Shown: one piece after another, positions 33,503 through 41,657 of the stretch
How the letters are laid out: each line of letters begins with the position of its first letter
Numbering within the stretch: the stretch's first letter is position 1
Assembly: GCF_003581615.1 (NCBI RefSeq)
Contig: NZ_QXFH01000071.1
Coordinates: 106,001 to 170,000 of the forward strand
DNA: 64,000 nucleotides
Source: Flagellimonas lutimaris
GTDB taxonomy: Bacteria > Bacteroidota > Bacteroidia > Flavobacteriales > Flavobacteriaceae
Direction: 5' to 3'
Position numbers and translations under genes: made by a program
The notes under the pieces: generated by a model
Database searches by the model: none
What the model was told of the DNA's origin: nothing
The model's input: the letters and a program-made list of their open reading frames with translations, nothing else

Positions 33503-34471
33503 ATGCTTGTACAAACTCATGAATTATGTTCTGTCCCCTCCCTTGACCATGATTATGGCATGGAGGATTATGGTAAAGGCGTAGCCCGCTGGTGTCCGGG
33601 TTGTGGAGGCCACTCCATACTCACCACGGTACAGCGCGTCTGTAAGGACATGCAATATGAACCTGAAAAAACGGTGGTGGTCTCCGGTATCGGATGCAGT
33701 GGTCGATTTCCACATTATATGGGAACCTATGGGTTTCACGGCCTTCATGGAAGAGCATTCCCGGTAGCCAGTGGCGTGAAATTCAGACGACCCGACCTCA
33801 ACGTTTTTGTTGTAACCGGAGATGGGGATTGTTGCTCAATTGGTGCAGCACACTGGGTACATGCCATTCGGTACAATATGAAAATGGTGGCATTGCTCTT
33901 TGATAATGGCATTTATGGTTTGACCAAAAAACAAACTTCTCCCACCAGCCCGTTAGGCACCCATTCCAATACGCACCCTAGGGGTTCCGTCCTTCCTCCG
34001 ATCAACCCGATACAAACTACCTTGGGATTGGCCAATGTCTCCTTCGTGGCGCAGACCGTGGATTGGAATTCTGCTCACCTCTATGCGACCATACGAAAAG
34101 CGGCCGAGCATCCCGGCCTCGCCTTTGTACGCATCGTTCAACGGTGCCCTGCGTTTATGCGCGATCTCTATGGTGATATTGCTGTCAACCCGAAAAACCT
34201 TATCCTGCTCTCACACGAAAATGGGATCAATCTGAAACCTAAGGCCAGGCAAGCCTTTGGTCGAGTGATCGAACACGATCCTTCCAATATTCACAAGGCT
34301 AGGGAACACGCAGAGATCAATAATGGCATCCCGATCGGTTTGCTATATCAAAATACCGACAACGCCCGCTATGATGAATATGGAGCTCACAATATTGGAA
34401 TGGGCGTTGAGGAAAAAAAACAGAATCTGGAATCCCTATTGGATCAATATAGTACTAGTAATTCAGTGTAA
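33503..34471 (+). CDS. 2-oxoacid:ferredoxin oxidoreductase, beta subunit
   Basis: A 322-residue TPP-binding beta subunit: RWCPGCGGHSILTTVQRV (about 29-46), SGIGCSGRFPHYMGTYGFHGLHGRA (about 60-84), the TPP/Mg motif TGDGDCCSIGAAHWVHAIRYN (about 105-125) and FDNGIYGLTKKQTSPTSPLGTHSNT. Cys residues of the CPGC region and IGCSG are those used around the cofactor in this family. It works with the fused gamma-alpha subunit upstream; its stop codon shares one base with the start of the third gene, so the three are co-translated. The predicted electron acceptor may be the ferredoxin domain of that third protein. Confidence 0.92.
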   Translation: MLVQTHELCSVPSLDHDYGMEDYGKGVARWCPGCGGHSILTTVQRVCKDMQYEPEKTVVVSGIGCSGRFPHYMGTYGFHGLHGRAFPVASGVKFRRPDLNVFVVTGDGDCCSIGAAHWVHAIRYNMKMVALLFDNGIYGLTKKQTSPTSPLGTHSNTHPRGSVLPPINPIQTTLGLANVSFVAQTVDWNSAHLYATIRKAAEHPGLAFVRIVQRCPAFMRDLYGDIAVNPKNLILLSHENGINLKPKARQAFGRVIEHDPSNIHKAREHAEINNGIPIGLLYQNTDNARYDEYGAHNIGMGVEEKKQNLESLLDQYSTSNSV

Positions 34472-36912
34472 TGAACGAAATAAATAATTCATATGCGGAT
34501 CAGATCCTCGACTGTTATGCCGATAGGAACGTCGTGCTTACTAGAGAGCAAGAACCCGCACCTCAGAATGAGGAATTGAAAAGCTATCGCGATCAATTGC
34601 ACAAGTACTTTGTACAGGGTGTAAAAACAGACTTTTGCCAAAATATTAGCGTGGCGCCGATTTTGTCCGCCCCGTGCTTGCGGGGCATAGTACCTGCCAT
34701 GCACTATCCGGTACTGTTCGATTGGGAAAAAAGCAATCTCTGCAGCCTTCATGAGCGACTCGAAGTATTGATCTCAAATCATTGTGCTGCGGATATCAGT
34801 AGTGTCTTGATCGAGAAACTCCCTTCCATCCTCTTGTCACTTCAAGGGAAACTGCAAGTGGCTGAACCGGAACTTAATTATGGATTCCAGGTACATGAAT
34901 TGATGGAAATATTGGGCAATGCTCTGGGCGACGACACACCCAAGGATTTTCAAAAACAATTAGATCCAATAAAACAAAAACTCTTATCCTACAAAGGGCC
35001 CATCATGGGTTTTGGTGCACGGACTCCTTTTCATCTGCTCCATATTCATTTGAAAGCGCGAATTGCAACTTTTTCAGAGTTCATTGTTGATATCCAACGG
35101 AAACTATCCGGATTGAGTGAAATTGTCGACCTTCAGGATAAGGGCCGGGAAAAGGACAGTACGCATTTTGAGTTTGCCAGGGATCTTTTGTCTTTGGACG
35201 AAGTACAGGATGTCGCACCTCGTAAGGTTAGTTCAAATCTGCCAAAGGCGAGACTCGAGGGAATTCGGGATAGCATAAAAGTACTTTCCAACGCTGTGAA
35301 ATCTTATACGGAGAATCCCACTAAGATCTTTATTACAAAAAAACTACTGGAAAGCTACGACCTCAATGAGGTGTTTGGTCAGGCAACTATGGAAGTTGTG
35401 GAATCTGACGCCATATCGCATGCCAATACCTATTTAAAAAAGGAATTGTCGAACTTTGTAGCACTGATCCGGGCGATGCGTTTGGCGGAGCTTGAGATAG
35501 GACAGACCTACGATGAATCTTTGCACGATGCCTATTTTGCAGGATTCGCCCAGTCCTATCTGAATGACGGGGATGTCAAATATTTCCCCCCCGTTATTGT
35601 CATTGACGAGAGCCGCAATATTGCCGACCAGCCAAAGGATTTTCTTTCCCTTTTGTCAGACGGTGCCTTTGTTAAGGTTTTCGCCATCAACACATTGAAC
35701 GACATCAATTTGCCTGTAGCTTCTGAGTTGGAAGAAAGCTCACTGGAGATTGCATCACTGGCCATCTTTCGCAGAAATGCCTATGTGTACCAGGGAAGTA
35801 TTGAAGACCCCTACGCTTTTGAAAATGCCTTGCGTGATGGGCTGAACGCCACCGCACCGGTACTCTGGAACGTATTGCTGCCGGATGCCGGATCGGAATA
35901 TGGCCCCGGTTGTCCCATCAGGATCCATAGGGCGATCGAAAGCCGGCAATTTCCACGCCTGACTTACGATATCGAGGCCGGGATGGATTTTGGAAGCCAT
36001 TTCAATTTGGAGGACAATCCGCAATGCGATCTATTATATCCAAATCAAGTTCTGGAAATCAAGATTCCACGTGGAAAGCATACGGAACAGATTAGTCTGA
36101 GCTCAGCGGATTATCTTGCTATGGAAACGCGCAATTTGCAAGCCCTTGAGATTATTCCCGACTGGTATCAAAAGGAAAGTCTGGTATCTGTAGTAGACTA
36201 TCTTTCAGCCGATCCGGAGTCCCAGATAGGAAAGATACCCATCATTCGGGTAGTGGATGAAGACTACAAACTGCATAGGGCGGCCATTCCTGCATCCTGG
36301 CTTCAACGGATAAGAAGTAGGCTGGACTATTGGCGTTTTTTACAGGAACTCGGAGGTGTCAAGAGCCAGCATTTTGAAAACAAGTTGTCGAGGTCCAAAG
36401 CTGAGTGGACACAGGCCAAAGAAGTAGAACTAAAAGAACTGGAAGCGCGGTTATCCGAAGAGTTTGAAACCCAAAGATCCGCTGACATTGAAAAAGCCAT
36501 CCACAATATACTCTTTGCACTCATGGAGGGAAAAACCGATTTGGCTAGCCTTGCGATCAATTCAACCGCTCCGGGGCCTGTTAGCGGATCATTGGAAGCG
36601 GATCAGGAATCCGTTGAAACAGTGCCGGCTCCGAAGGAAACACTTAAAGAAGAAGTATTGGTGAGTAAAGTGACCTGGGTGGAAAGTGATGAATGTACTT
36701 CTTGCAACGATTGTATCAACGCGGTACCCAATGTTTTTAAATACAATAGTAATAAACAAGCCCACGTGCACAATCCAAAAGGCGACACCTACGCAAAGAT
36801 CGTTGCTGCAGCAGAGAAATGCCCGGCCATGTGCATCCATCCGGGTTTACCCCACGACCCGAATGAACCCGGGTTGGAGAAATTGTTGAAAAGAGCGGAG
36901 AAATACCAATAA
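34471..36912 (+). CDS. Large unrecognised protein with C-terminal ferredoxin domain
   Basis: An 813-residue protein translationally coupled to the beta subunit (TAATG overlap). Residues about 735-795 form a single-cluster ferredoxin: ECTSCNDC (C-x2-C-x2-C) then, 40-odd residues later, KCPAMC with CP. The preceding about 730 residues match nothing I recognise; they include MGFGARTPFHLLHIHL, GFAQSYLNDGDVKYFPPVIVIDES (about 345-390, recalling the domain around the TPP half of large pyruvate:ferredoxin oxidoreductases) and a coiled-coil-like charged helix about 640-680 before an Ala/Pro/Glu-rich linker. No membrane segment. Probably a third subunit passing electrons from the KorAB-type enzyme, but the large part is of unknown function. 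Confidence 0.75.
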   Translation: MNEINNSYADQILDCYADRNVVLTREQEPAPQNEELKSYRDQLHKYFVQGVKTDFCQNISVAPILSAPCLRGIVPAMHYPVLFDWEKSNLCSLHERLEVLISNHCAADISSVLIEKLPSILLSLQGKLQVAEPELNYGFQVHELMEILGNALGDDTPKDFQKQLDPIKQKLLSYKGPIMGFGARTPFHLLHIHLKARIATFSEFIVDIQRKLSGLSEIVDLQDKGREKDSTHFEFARDLLSLDEVQDVAPRKVSSNLPKARLEGIRDSIKVLSNAVKSYTENPTKIFITKKLLESYDLNEVFGQATMEVVESDAISHANTYLKKELSNFVALIRAMRLAELEIGQTYDESLHDAYFAGFAQSYLNDGDVKYFPPVIVIDESRNIADQPKDFLSLLSDGAFVKVFAINTLNDINLPVASELEESSLEIASLAIFRRNAYVYQGSIEDPYAFENALRDGLNATAPVLWNVLLPDAGSEYGPGCPIRIHRAIESRQFPRLTYDIEAGMDFGSHFNLEDNPQCDLLYPNQVLEIKIPRGKHTEQISLSSADYLAMETRNLQALEIIPDWYQKESLVSVVDYLSADPESQIGKIPIIRVVDEDYKLHRAAIPASWLQRIRSRLDYWRFLQELGGVKSQHFENKLSRSKAEWTQAKEVELKELEARLSEEFETQRSADIEKAIHNILFALMEGKTDLASLAINSTAPGPVSGSLEADQESVETVPAPKETLKEEVLVSKVTWVESDECTSCNDCINAVPNVFKYNSNKQAHVHNPKGDTYAKIVAAAEKCPAMCIHPGLPHDPNEPGLEKLLKRAEKYQ

Positions 36913-37139
36913 CCCAGTTGGCCTGTTAAAAACTGTAAATGATATGGGCAGTAGCAGATACCCCTGTTGCCCCACTATTCCCATCGTTTGGCAAATAGAC
37001 CACCATCAACTTCAAAAGCTAAGCATATTTTTCACTCCCCTGTTTTTTATAAAAGGGAAAAGAAGAAGGCCTAAGGAGTTTGTTTAAAAAGGACATTTGT
37101 GATAATTATGAAATGTTGGAAAATTAGGACATGTGGGGC

Positions 37140-37157
37140 ATCGTTTATTTGAACTTT
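37140..37157 (-). repeat. 18-bp repeat, copy C
   Basis: Exact 18/18 match on the minus strand. The reading frame of the 71-residue gene runs into it, and the repeat itself supplies the last codons and the TAA stop (Lys-Phe-Lys-stop). The 227 bp from here to the end of the ferredoxin-domain gene (36912) shows no gene. Confidence 0.9.
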
Positions 37158-37360
37158 ACCATTTCCTTAATTTTTACTGCCTTCTCAAAATGGTTCAGTC
37201 TGTTTTCCATAATCCACCATTTTGCCACTTCCATTAAAAGCTCTGGATTGTCATTCTTATTTTTGAAAAATGCATAAAATGACAGGCCAACATTTTCACC
37301 TTTTGATGAAATTTTACTTTCACAAACTTCAATAATTTTCTTTCGAATGGCTGTATTCAT
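37145..37360 (-). CDS. Small cassette protein, 71 residues, unknown
   Basis: A soluble, helix-rich 71-residue protein (MNTAIRKKIIEVCESKISSK, later NPELLMEVAKWWIMENRL) with no recognised family. Its ATG lies inside repeat copy C2 (ACGATG) and its stop is made by copy C (AAG TTC AAA TAA), so the whole gene fits exactly between two repeats. The aromatic WW pair and the acidic/basic pattern do not suggest a DNA-binding domain. Last unit of the array, farthest from the recombinase. Confidence 0.65.
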   Translation of the reverse strand: MNTAIRKKIIEVCESKISSKGENVGLSFYAFFKNKNDNPELLMEVAKWWIMENRLNHFEKAVKIKEMVKFK

Positions 37361-37376
37361 CGTTTTTATGAACTTT
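37359..37376 (-). repeat. 18-bp repeat, copy C2
   Basis: 16/18 match (AAAGTTCATAAAAACGAT). It overlaps the TAA stop of the second parE and contains the start codon of the 71-residue gene. Confidence 0.85.
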
Positions 37377-37668
37377 AAAGATGCTCAACAAAATTCATGC
37401 GTTTGCCCAACACCCGAACAATAAAAATTTCGTTAACACTATCAAATTGGTAGAAAATGACATGAGCTTTATAGCTGTAGTATTTTAAAGGGCCGGAAAT
37501 GGCCGATGCGTCTTTGGCCAATTCTGGGCGTTCGGCGAGTTCCTCTAAAAAACTTTCCAAATTCAATAAATACTTGGAGGCCTGTTCAGGACCAAAAAAC
37601 TTTATACCGTATTTATAAATGCCAACTAAGTCATATTGAGCCCTGGTAGATAAATTATAATTCCCCAT
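37375..37668 (-). CDS. parE: RelE/ParE-family toxin (second pair)
   Basis: A 97-residue ParE-type toxin from ATG 37668 (MGNYNLSTRAQYDLVGIYKY); this start gives a 14-bp overlap with the antitoxin gene, exactly as in the first pair, whereas ATG 37692 would lie deep inside it. Family features: YGIKFFGPEQASKYLLNLESFLEELAERPELAKD and the C-terminal YSYKAHVIFYQFDSVNEIFIVRVLGKRMNF. Recognisably related to the toxin at 27391-27693. TA genes are common in integron arrays, where they stabilise them. Confidence 0.9.
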   Translation of the reverse strand: MGNYNLSTRAQYDLVGIYKYGIKFFGPEQASKYLLNLESFLEELAERPELAKDASAISGPLKYYSYKAHVIFYQFDSVNEIFIVRVLGKRMNFVEHL

Positions 37669-37897
37669 TATCAACTTTTGCGATAATGTCACTTATTTTG
37701 AGATTACTTCTGCCACTTTGCAATCCATCATCAATTGCGGCCTTAAGCTCCGCGAGTTTCATGTTCTCTTCCTGGTCCTTTCTTACCAAATCCCTTATAT
37801 ATTCACTATCATTGGTAAAGTCACCTGATTGAACCCTAAGCTTTATCCAACCATCTTGTTGATTTGTAAAAGTGATTGACTTTCTAACTGTTTCCAT
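37655..37897 (-). CDS. parD: ParD-family antitoxin (second pair)
   Basis: An 80-residue antitoxin from ATG 37897: VRKSITFTNQQDGWIKLRVQSG (ribbon-helix-helix) and FTNDSEYIRDLVRKDQEEN, close to the ParD at 27680-27931 (RKSITFT.QQD and TNDSEYIRD..RKDQE shared). A start 14 codons upstream is possible but not needed. The 111-bp gap up to repeat D0 should hold the promoter; TA cassettes in integrons usually carry their own. Confidence 0.9.
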   Translation of the reverse strand: METVRKSITFTNQQDGWIKLRVQSGDFTNDSEYIRDLVRKDQEENMKLAELKAAIDDGLQSGRSNLKISDIIAKVDNGEL

Positions 37898-38008
37898 AAA
37901 CCCATGTTTGTGATGCAATATAATACTTTTTTGCACCACTTATGATATGTACGGTACTTTTTAAAATTTATAGTGAGAATTTACTCCTCGCTAATAGGTT
38001 AGTCAGCT

Positions 38009-38026
38009 ATCGTTTATTTGAACTTT
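38009..38026 (-). repeat. 18-bp repeat, copy D0
   Basis: Exact 18/18 match on the minus strand, 14 bp after the stop of the 95-residue membrane protein gene. Confidence 0.9.
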
Positions 38027-38040
38027 AAAATCTTACTCAT

Positions 38041-38328
38041 TTATAATTTGTCAAAAAACAGCATTACCGATATATAGCCTATATAAACAATCCCAATAAT
38101 GCTTATTACCCAGTTCCATTTTCGGATAAAAATTCTTGAAATCAAATAAACCAATATAGTTATACCTCCAAAAACTGCTGGAAAGAACAGATTCGCGAGT
38201 CCTCCAAGCCCTGCTGTATCCAAATTCGGTGCTGACATTGTAAAAATTGTAAATGCGATTACAACGGCTAAAATCAGTCCTATGTTGTTCCAAAGTTTAT
38301 CAATAACAGTTTTTATGTCCTTGTTCAT
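38041..38328 (-). CDS. Small membrane protein, 95 residues
   Basis: Three predicted transmembrane helices: IGLILAVVIAFTIFTM (about 16-31), LANLFFPAVFGGITILVYLI (about 44-63) and WVISIIGIVYIGYISVMLFF (about 73-92), with the short charged N-terminus MNKDIKTVIDKLW. No family recognised. It fills the unit between repeats D1 and D0 almost completely (start 12 bp after D1). Typical of small inner-membrane proteins found in cassette arrays; function unknown. Confidence 0.7.
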   Translation of the reverse strand: MNKDIKTVIDKLWNNIGLILAVVIAFTIFTMSAPNLDTAGLGGLANLFFPAVFGGITILVYLISRIFIRKWNWVISIIGIVYIGYISVMLFFDKL

Positions 38329-38340
38329 TTTTCCTATAGA

Positions 38341-38358
38341 ATCGTTTTATTGAACTTT
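38341..38358 (-). repeat. 18-bp repeat, copy D1
   Basis: 16/18 match (AAAGTTCAATAAAACGAT). It begins within the TAA stop of the 167-residue gene and ends 12 bp before the next start. Confidence 0.85.
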
Positions 38359-38860
38359 AAAATTCTTTAATACGTGCTTTCAATATTCTCTTTAATTCAT
38401 TGATGGATTTTTCTTTCTCGGAATTAAAGCCAAAATAAACCAATGCAATTCCAAAAGCGAGCATTATTAGCGGGATTATTGTCACGGCAGGATTTGCCTC
38501 ATGTGATATTATTGCATAAATAGAACCTAACAAAGCCAACGAAACCCCACCTAGCCAAACAACCATAAAGGCTACCACGAAGCCATGCAGTTGAAGCTTG
38601 GCCATAACTGTTGTTCCGCTCATACTTTCACTCACGGTTCCTTTAATTTGTGGAAGAAATGAATTTTTATAGTTGATGGCCCTTTGCATCTCAAATTGTC
38701 CATTTGCAAAATATCCCTCAAATGGCTTTTCAATCTTTGCTTTTGAAAATCTGAGTTCAATTCCTCTTTTTGGTCCGATATTATTCATTAGGATACTTTC
38801 AACTTCTTCCTTTGAAAATGAAGTTAATAGTTCAATGTCTACGGAAGGGATTAATTTCAT
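38357..38860 (-). CDS. Membrane protein, 167 residues, unknown
   Basis: Residues 1-90 are soluble (KEEVESILMNNIGPKRGIEL; later FEGYFANGQFEMQRAINYKN) and may form a small alpha/beta domain facing the cytoplasm. Two transmembrane helices follow: LHGFVVAFMVVWLGGVSLALLG (about 92-113) and AVTIIPLIMLAFGIALVYFGF (about 125-145), then a charged tail SEKEKSINELKRILKARIKEF. I recognise no named family. The stop codon forms the first bases of repeat D1 and the start is 24 bp past repeat D. Confidence 0.7.
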   Translation of the reverse strand: MKLIPSVDIELLTSFSKEEVESILMNNIGPKRGIELRFSKAKIEKPFEGYFANGQFEMQRAINYKNSFLPQIKGTVSESMSGTTVMAKLQLHGFVVAFMVVWLGGVSLALLGSIYAIISHEANPAVTIIPLIMLAFGIALVYFGFNSEKEKSINELKRILKARIKEF

Positions 38861-38884
38861 AACATATTTAATTGTCTCATGGTT

Positions 38885-38902
38885 ATCGTTTATTTGAACT
38901 TT
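38885..38902 (-). repeat. 18-bp repeat, copy D
   Basis: Exact 18/18 match on the minus strand; TAAATC joins it to the stop of the 341-residue gene. Confidence 0.9.
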
Positions 38903-38905
38903 GAT

Positions 38906-39931
38906 TTATCTCAGTTCTTTATTGTAAGGCGTTTCCAATAAATCCTTAAACTCAGCATTCTTGTCTACGTGTAATACTAAATTCCTGTATTTGCACTTTG
39001 TTCCATAAAGTCCGGTCAGTATATTTTCTTCTTTCAAACGAATAATGATATTATGGCTTTCCAATTCTCCCAAAAATGATAGTTTTCGGGTTTCCTTGTT
39101 CAATTCAATATCCTTGGACGAAAGTTCTATAGAGTTAATGTTATCAATGCTTATTATGGTTTCGTTCATAATACCATATCTAAGGAACAACTTGCCGTTT
39201 TTAATTAATATCGGTCTTTTGTACATTGACTTTAAGAACCCCAAAAGCTGAACTCCGGAATAAACGCTAACCGAGGTCAAAATCCAGGCCGCAACATTAC
39301 TCCATTTCGTTAGAAGGGTGTGTAACACGAAAGTCTCTATTGCGACGATGAAAATTATTGCAATGAGCAAGGTTATTGTTCCACTCTCTTTGTGATAGGA
39401 AAATTCATTTTCATCTAATTCCCTCTTCTTCCAATAGACAAAGCCATAATAAAAAACTGAAATTTCAGTCACAAAGGGGATGACCGCTATTTTTGGCAGC
39501 ATCTCATAGCAAGTAGTTTTCAGGGTCGTAAAAAAATCAGCCGATTCATTTTTGTTTGACTTATACTGCTTAACCGCTTTGCTTACATTGTGGATAATAT
39601 AGGATACTATAGAAAGTTCAACGATTGGAAGTATCCAGGTCTTAAAAAGTTCAAGATAGAATTGATTTTCTTCCGGGAGTATAATTGAGCAAATTAGCAT
39701 TCCAACAATGATGATAGGCACAACCGTTGTTTTGGGAATACTCGTTTTTCTAATCAACATTAAATAAATGACAGGAACGGTCAATAATAAGTCGATTGTG
39801 ATTCCGATTGAAAGACGGTTCGGGTGGACCTCAAAAAATGATGATTTTGCAATGAGTACCAATATTCCGACAATCAATATCGGTATACCAAAAATGATTA
39901 GATTTTTTTGAATGTTCAATGATTCGTTCAT
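38906..39931 (-). CDS. Multi-spanning membrane protein, 341 residues
   Basis: About seven or eight transmembrane helices in residues 10-250 (LIIFGIPILIVGILVLIA; LSIGITIDLLLTVPVIYLML; TVVPIIIVGMLICSIIL; later ITLLIAIIFIVAIETFVL) and a soluble C-terminal domain about 250-341 (GKLFLRYGIMNETIISIDNI, later LELSSKD-like beta segments) that looks like a bacterial PH-like fold. Similar flavobacterial proteins are often labelled beta-carotene 15,15'-monooxygenase; I see no support for that activity. Function unknown. It ends KELR-stop next to repeat D, and a relic of the same ending lies before repeat E. Confidence 0.7.
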   Translation of the reverse strand: MNESLNIQKNLIIFGIPILIVGILVLIAKSSFFEVHPNRLSIGITIDLLLTVPVIYLMLIRKTSIPKTTVVPIIIVGMLICSIILPEENQFYLELFKTWILPIVELSIVSYIIHNVSKAVKQYKSNKNESADFFTTLKTTCYEMLPKIAVIPFVTEISVFYYGFVYWKKRELDENEFSYHKESGTITLLIAIIFIVAIETFVLHTLLTKWSNVAAWILTSVSVYSGVQLLGFLKSMYKRPILIKNGKLFLRYGIMNETIISIDNINSIELSSKDIELNKETRKLSFLGELESHNIIIRLKEENILTGLYGTKCKYRNLVLHVDKNAEFKDLLETPYNKELR

Positions 39932-39969
39932 CTTTTGTTTTTTAATGCCTTACTTACACAATTAGGTTC

Positions 39970-39987
39970 ATCGATTACTTGAACTTT
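39970..39987 (-). repeat. 18-bp repeat, copy E
   Basis: 16/18 match (AAAGTTCAAGTAATCGAT). The next 30 bp upstream (39988-40017) also match the region upstream of copy D, including CTGAGATAAATC, although the gene before it is different. Confidence 0.85.
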
Positions 39988-40019
39988 GATTTATCTCAGT
40001 CCTTTGTTGGCAATAGTTT

Positions 40020-41534
40020 TTACTTATAATTGCCAAAAGGGTCAGTTTTATAGATTAATAATAATGGTTTTTCTTCGCCATAATAGTAAATCTTGTTGAG
40101 ATTACCGGCTATTCTGTAGCCCCCATCTTCTTCAGATATAATTGACCAGCCTCTCAAATAGGTAAAAGGCTCTTGAAAGCCCTGATTCCATTCTTTGTTG
40201 CCAGAAGAGTCAAATTTGAATATTCCTAATGCACCGTAATTTCCAAAGTCGACATGGCCAGTGGTTATAAGTCCATTATCTTGTGTTTCAGTTATTGAAA
40301 ATGTTGAAGATAGTTCATTTGTATTTTTCCAAATTTCATTTCCTTCGGTATCGATTTCAAAAATCCTACCAGAACTTATATCATATGCTCCCCAACTGTA
40401 ACCAGCAAATACATAATTGCCATTTTGTTTAAGGATTATTTGACTTGGGAAATCATATCCGCCATCTCCATATGTATTTTTCCAAATAATATCACCTTCA
40501 TGATTTACGTTCAAAATCCAAAAATCAATTTGTTCATCTTGGGTCGAAGTAGCGTTATTAGTTTCGGTTGAACCAAGGACTAAGAGATTTCCCGTGTTAT
40601 CTAGAATTATATCATTAAAATAATTTCGCCTCGAAGGCTCATACGTCTTTTCCCATAAAATAGAACCAAAAGAATTTAGTTTTGTCAAAACTCCTTGTTC
40701 CTTAATATTTGGATTTTCAGAGACTCTTCCACCAACTATGTATATGTTCCCATTAATATCTTCAACAACTGATTTTAATTGACCAATTGTACTCAAAAAG
40801 CTATAACTCAAATCAAGATAGGTATCAATTCTTTTGTCCCATAGGACATCACCATCAATGCTAAGCTTTACCACAAAAGGTCCGCCAACTAATACAAATC
40901 CATTGTCATTTGTTTGAATTATTTTGAAATTCCAATCATCACCAAGTTCATAATCATAGAATCTTTTCCAAATCTGATTACCATCATAATCAATTTTTAA
41001 AACAAAAAAGTGCAATCCATCTCCGTTAGGTCTAACAGATTTTCCTGCTATTATATAATTTTTATCAAATGTCTTCAACATTGAGTAAGGAGTACCTGAA
41101 GCATACCCTGTACCGTAGTTTGTGTCACCAAATTCATAAGTTTTCAAATATTTCAAATAATATTTCTCTGTTTGAAAAGAGAAATTGGATTCTGTTTCGT
41201 TATTGTAGACATCTTTGGCAATTATTTTCCCAGAGTAGTTAGTTAGCTCTTCAAGTTCAATAAACTGGTATGTGCGTTCTGTAATATTTTCAACAATTAG
41301 GGATTGGTTTAAGTATATACTGTATGTAACGGTATCGCCTTCGGGGTCTTCGGCCTCAGTCCAATTAATTATTGCTCCAGCATCTGATATATTAAGAATT
41401 TCTAAATCAAAATTATTCGGTGCAAGGTTTACTATTTCCTCTTCTCCCTTTTCTGTAATTTCATTAGCATTATTATCTTTCGAACATGCCATTAATAAAA
41501 AAGCGATAAGTAATGTAAAATGAAATTTTTTCAT
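40020..41534 (-). CDS. Lipoprotein with FN3 domain and beta-propeller repeats
   Basis: A 504-residue lipoprotein (signal MKKFHFTLLIAFLLMAC, lipobox LMAC, Cys17) followed by an acidic linker, a fibronectin III-like domain about 40-125 (APNNFDLEILNISDAGAIINW) and then about seven blade-like repeats of the type GDxLWxKxxG with NGFVLVGG or NGNIYIVGG strands (e.g. DYDGNQIWKRFYD, DGDVLWDKRID, EGDIIWKNTYGDGGYD, EGNEIWKNT, SGNKEWNQGF). This is a PQQ/SBBP-type beta-propeller, probably surface or periplasmic and used in binding. Largest gene of the array; a 1.5-kb lipoprotein is unusual cargo. AT-rich. Confidence 0.8.
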   Translation of the reverse strand: MKKFHFTLLIAFLLMACSKDNNANEITEKGEEEIVNLAPNNFDLEILNISDAGAIINWTEAEDPEGDTVTYSIYLNQSLIVENITERTYQFIELEELTNYSGKIIAKDVYNNETESNFSFQTEKYYLKYLKTYEFGDTNYGTGYASGTPYSMLKTFDKNYIIAGKSVRPNGDGLHFFVLKIDYDGNQIWKRFYDYELGDDWNFKIIQTNDNGFVLVGGPFVVKLSIDGDVLWDKRIDTYLDLSYSFLSTIGQLKSVVEDINGNIYIVGGRVSENPNIKEQGVLTKLNSFGSILWEKTYEPSRRNYFNDIILDNTGNLLVLGSTETNNATSTQDEQIDFWILNVNHEGDIIWKNTYGDGGYDFPSQIILKQNGNYVFAGYSWGAYDISSGRIFEIDTEGNEIWKNTNELSSTFSITETQDNGLITTGHVDFGNYGALGIFKFDSSGNKEWNQGFQEPFTYLRGWSIISEEDGGYRIAGNLNKIYYYGEEKPLLLIYKTDPFGNYK

Positions 41535-41636
41535 TTTCTCGTTTAATTGTTGCTAACTTGTTTTTATGAGGATAAACTACATCTATATAAACCCAAGAAG
41601 GAATATAATCGATGTATTTGATCATCTTCTATTGGA

Positions 41637-41654
41637 ATCGTTTATTTAAACTTT
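41637..41654 (-). repeat. 18-bp repeat, copy F
   Basis: 17/18 match (AAAGTTTAAATAAACGAT), separated from the stop of the 180-residue gene by ATC. About 100 bp of AT-rich DNA without a gene follow before the lipoprotein start. Confidence 0.9.
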
Positions 41655-41657
41655 GAT

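Noticed and set aside
38906..39931. Beta-carotene 15,15'-monooxygenase
   Set aside because: A name often given to similar proteins, but neither iron-binding His pattern nor family motifs are visible.
40020..41534. Lipoprotein as a PQQ-dependent dehydrogenase
   Set aside because: The blade repeats resemble PQQ/SBBP propellers, but no quinone-binding residues or catalytic motif could be seen; only a propeller fold is supported.
37140..41654. Classic integron attC sites between the units
   Set aside because: attC sites need a 50-150 base hairpin with GTTRRRY/RYYYAAC core sites. The repeats here are only about 18 bp, sometimes with 0-30 bp to the next gene, and the GTT..AAC symmetry inside them (GTTTATTTGAAC) is imperfect. 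No IntI-type integrase is present.
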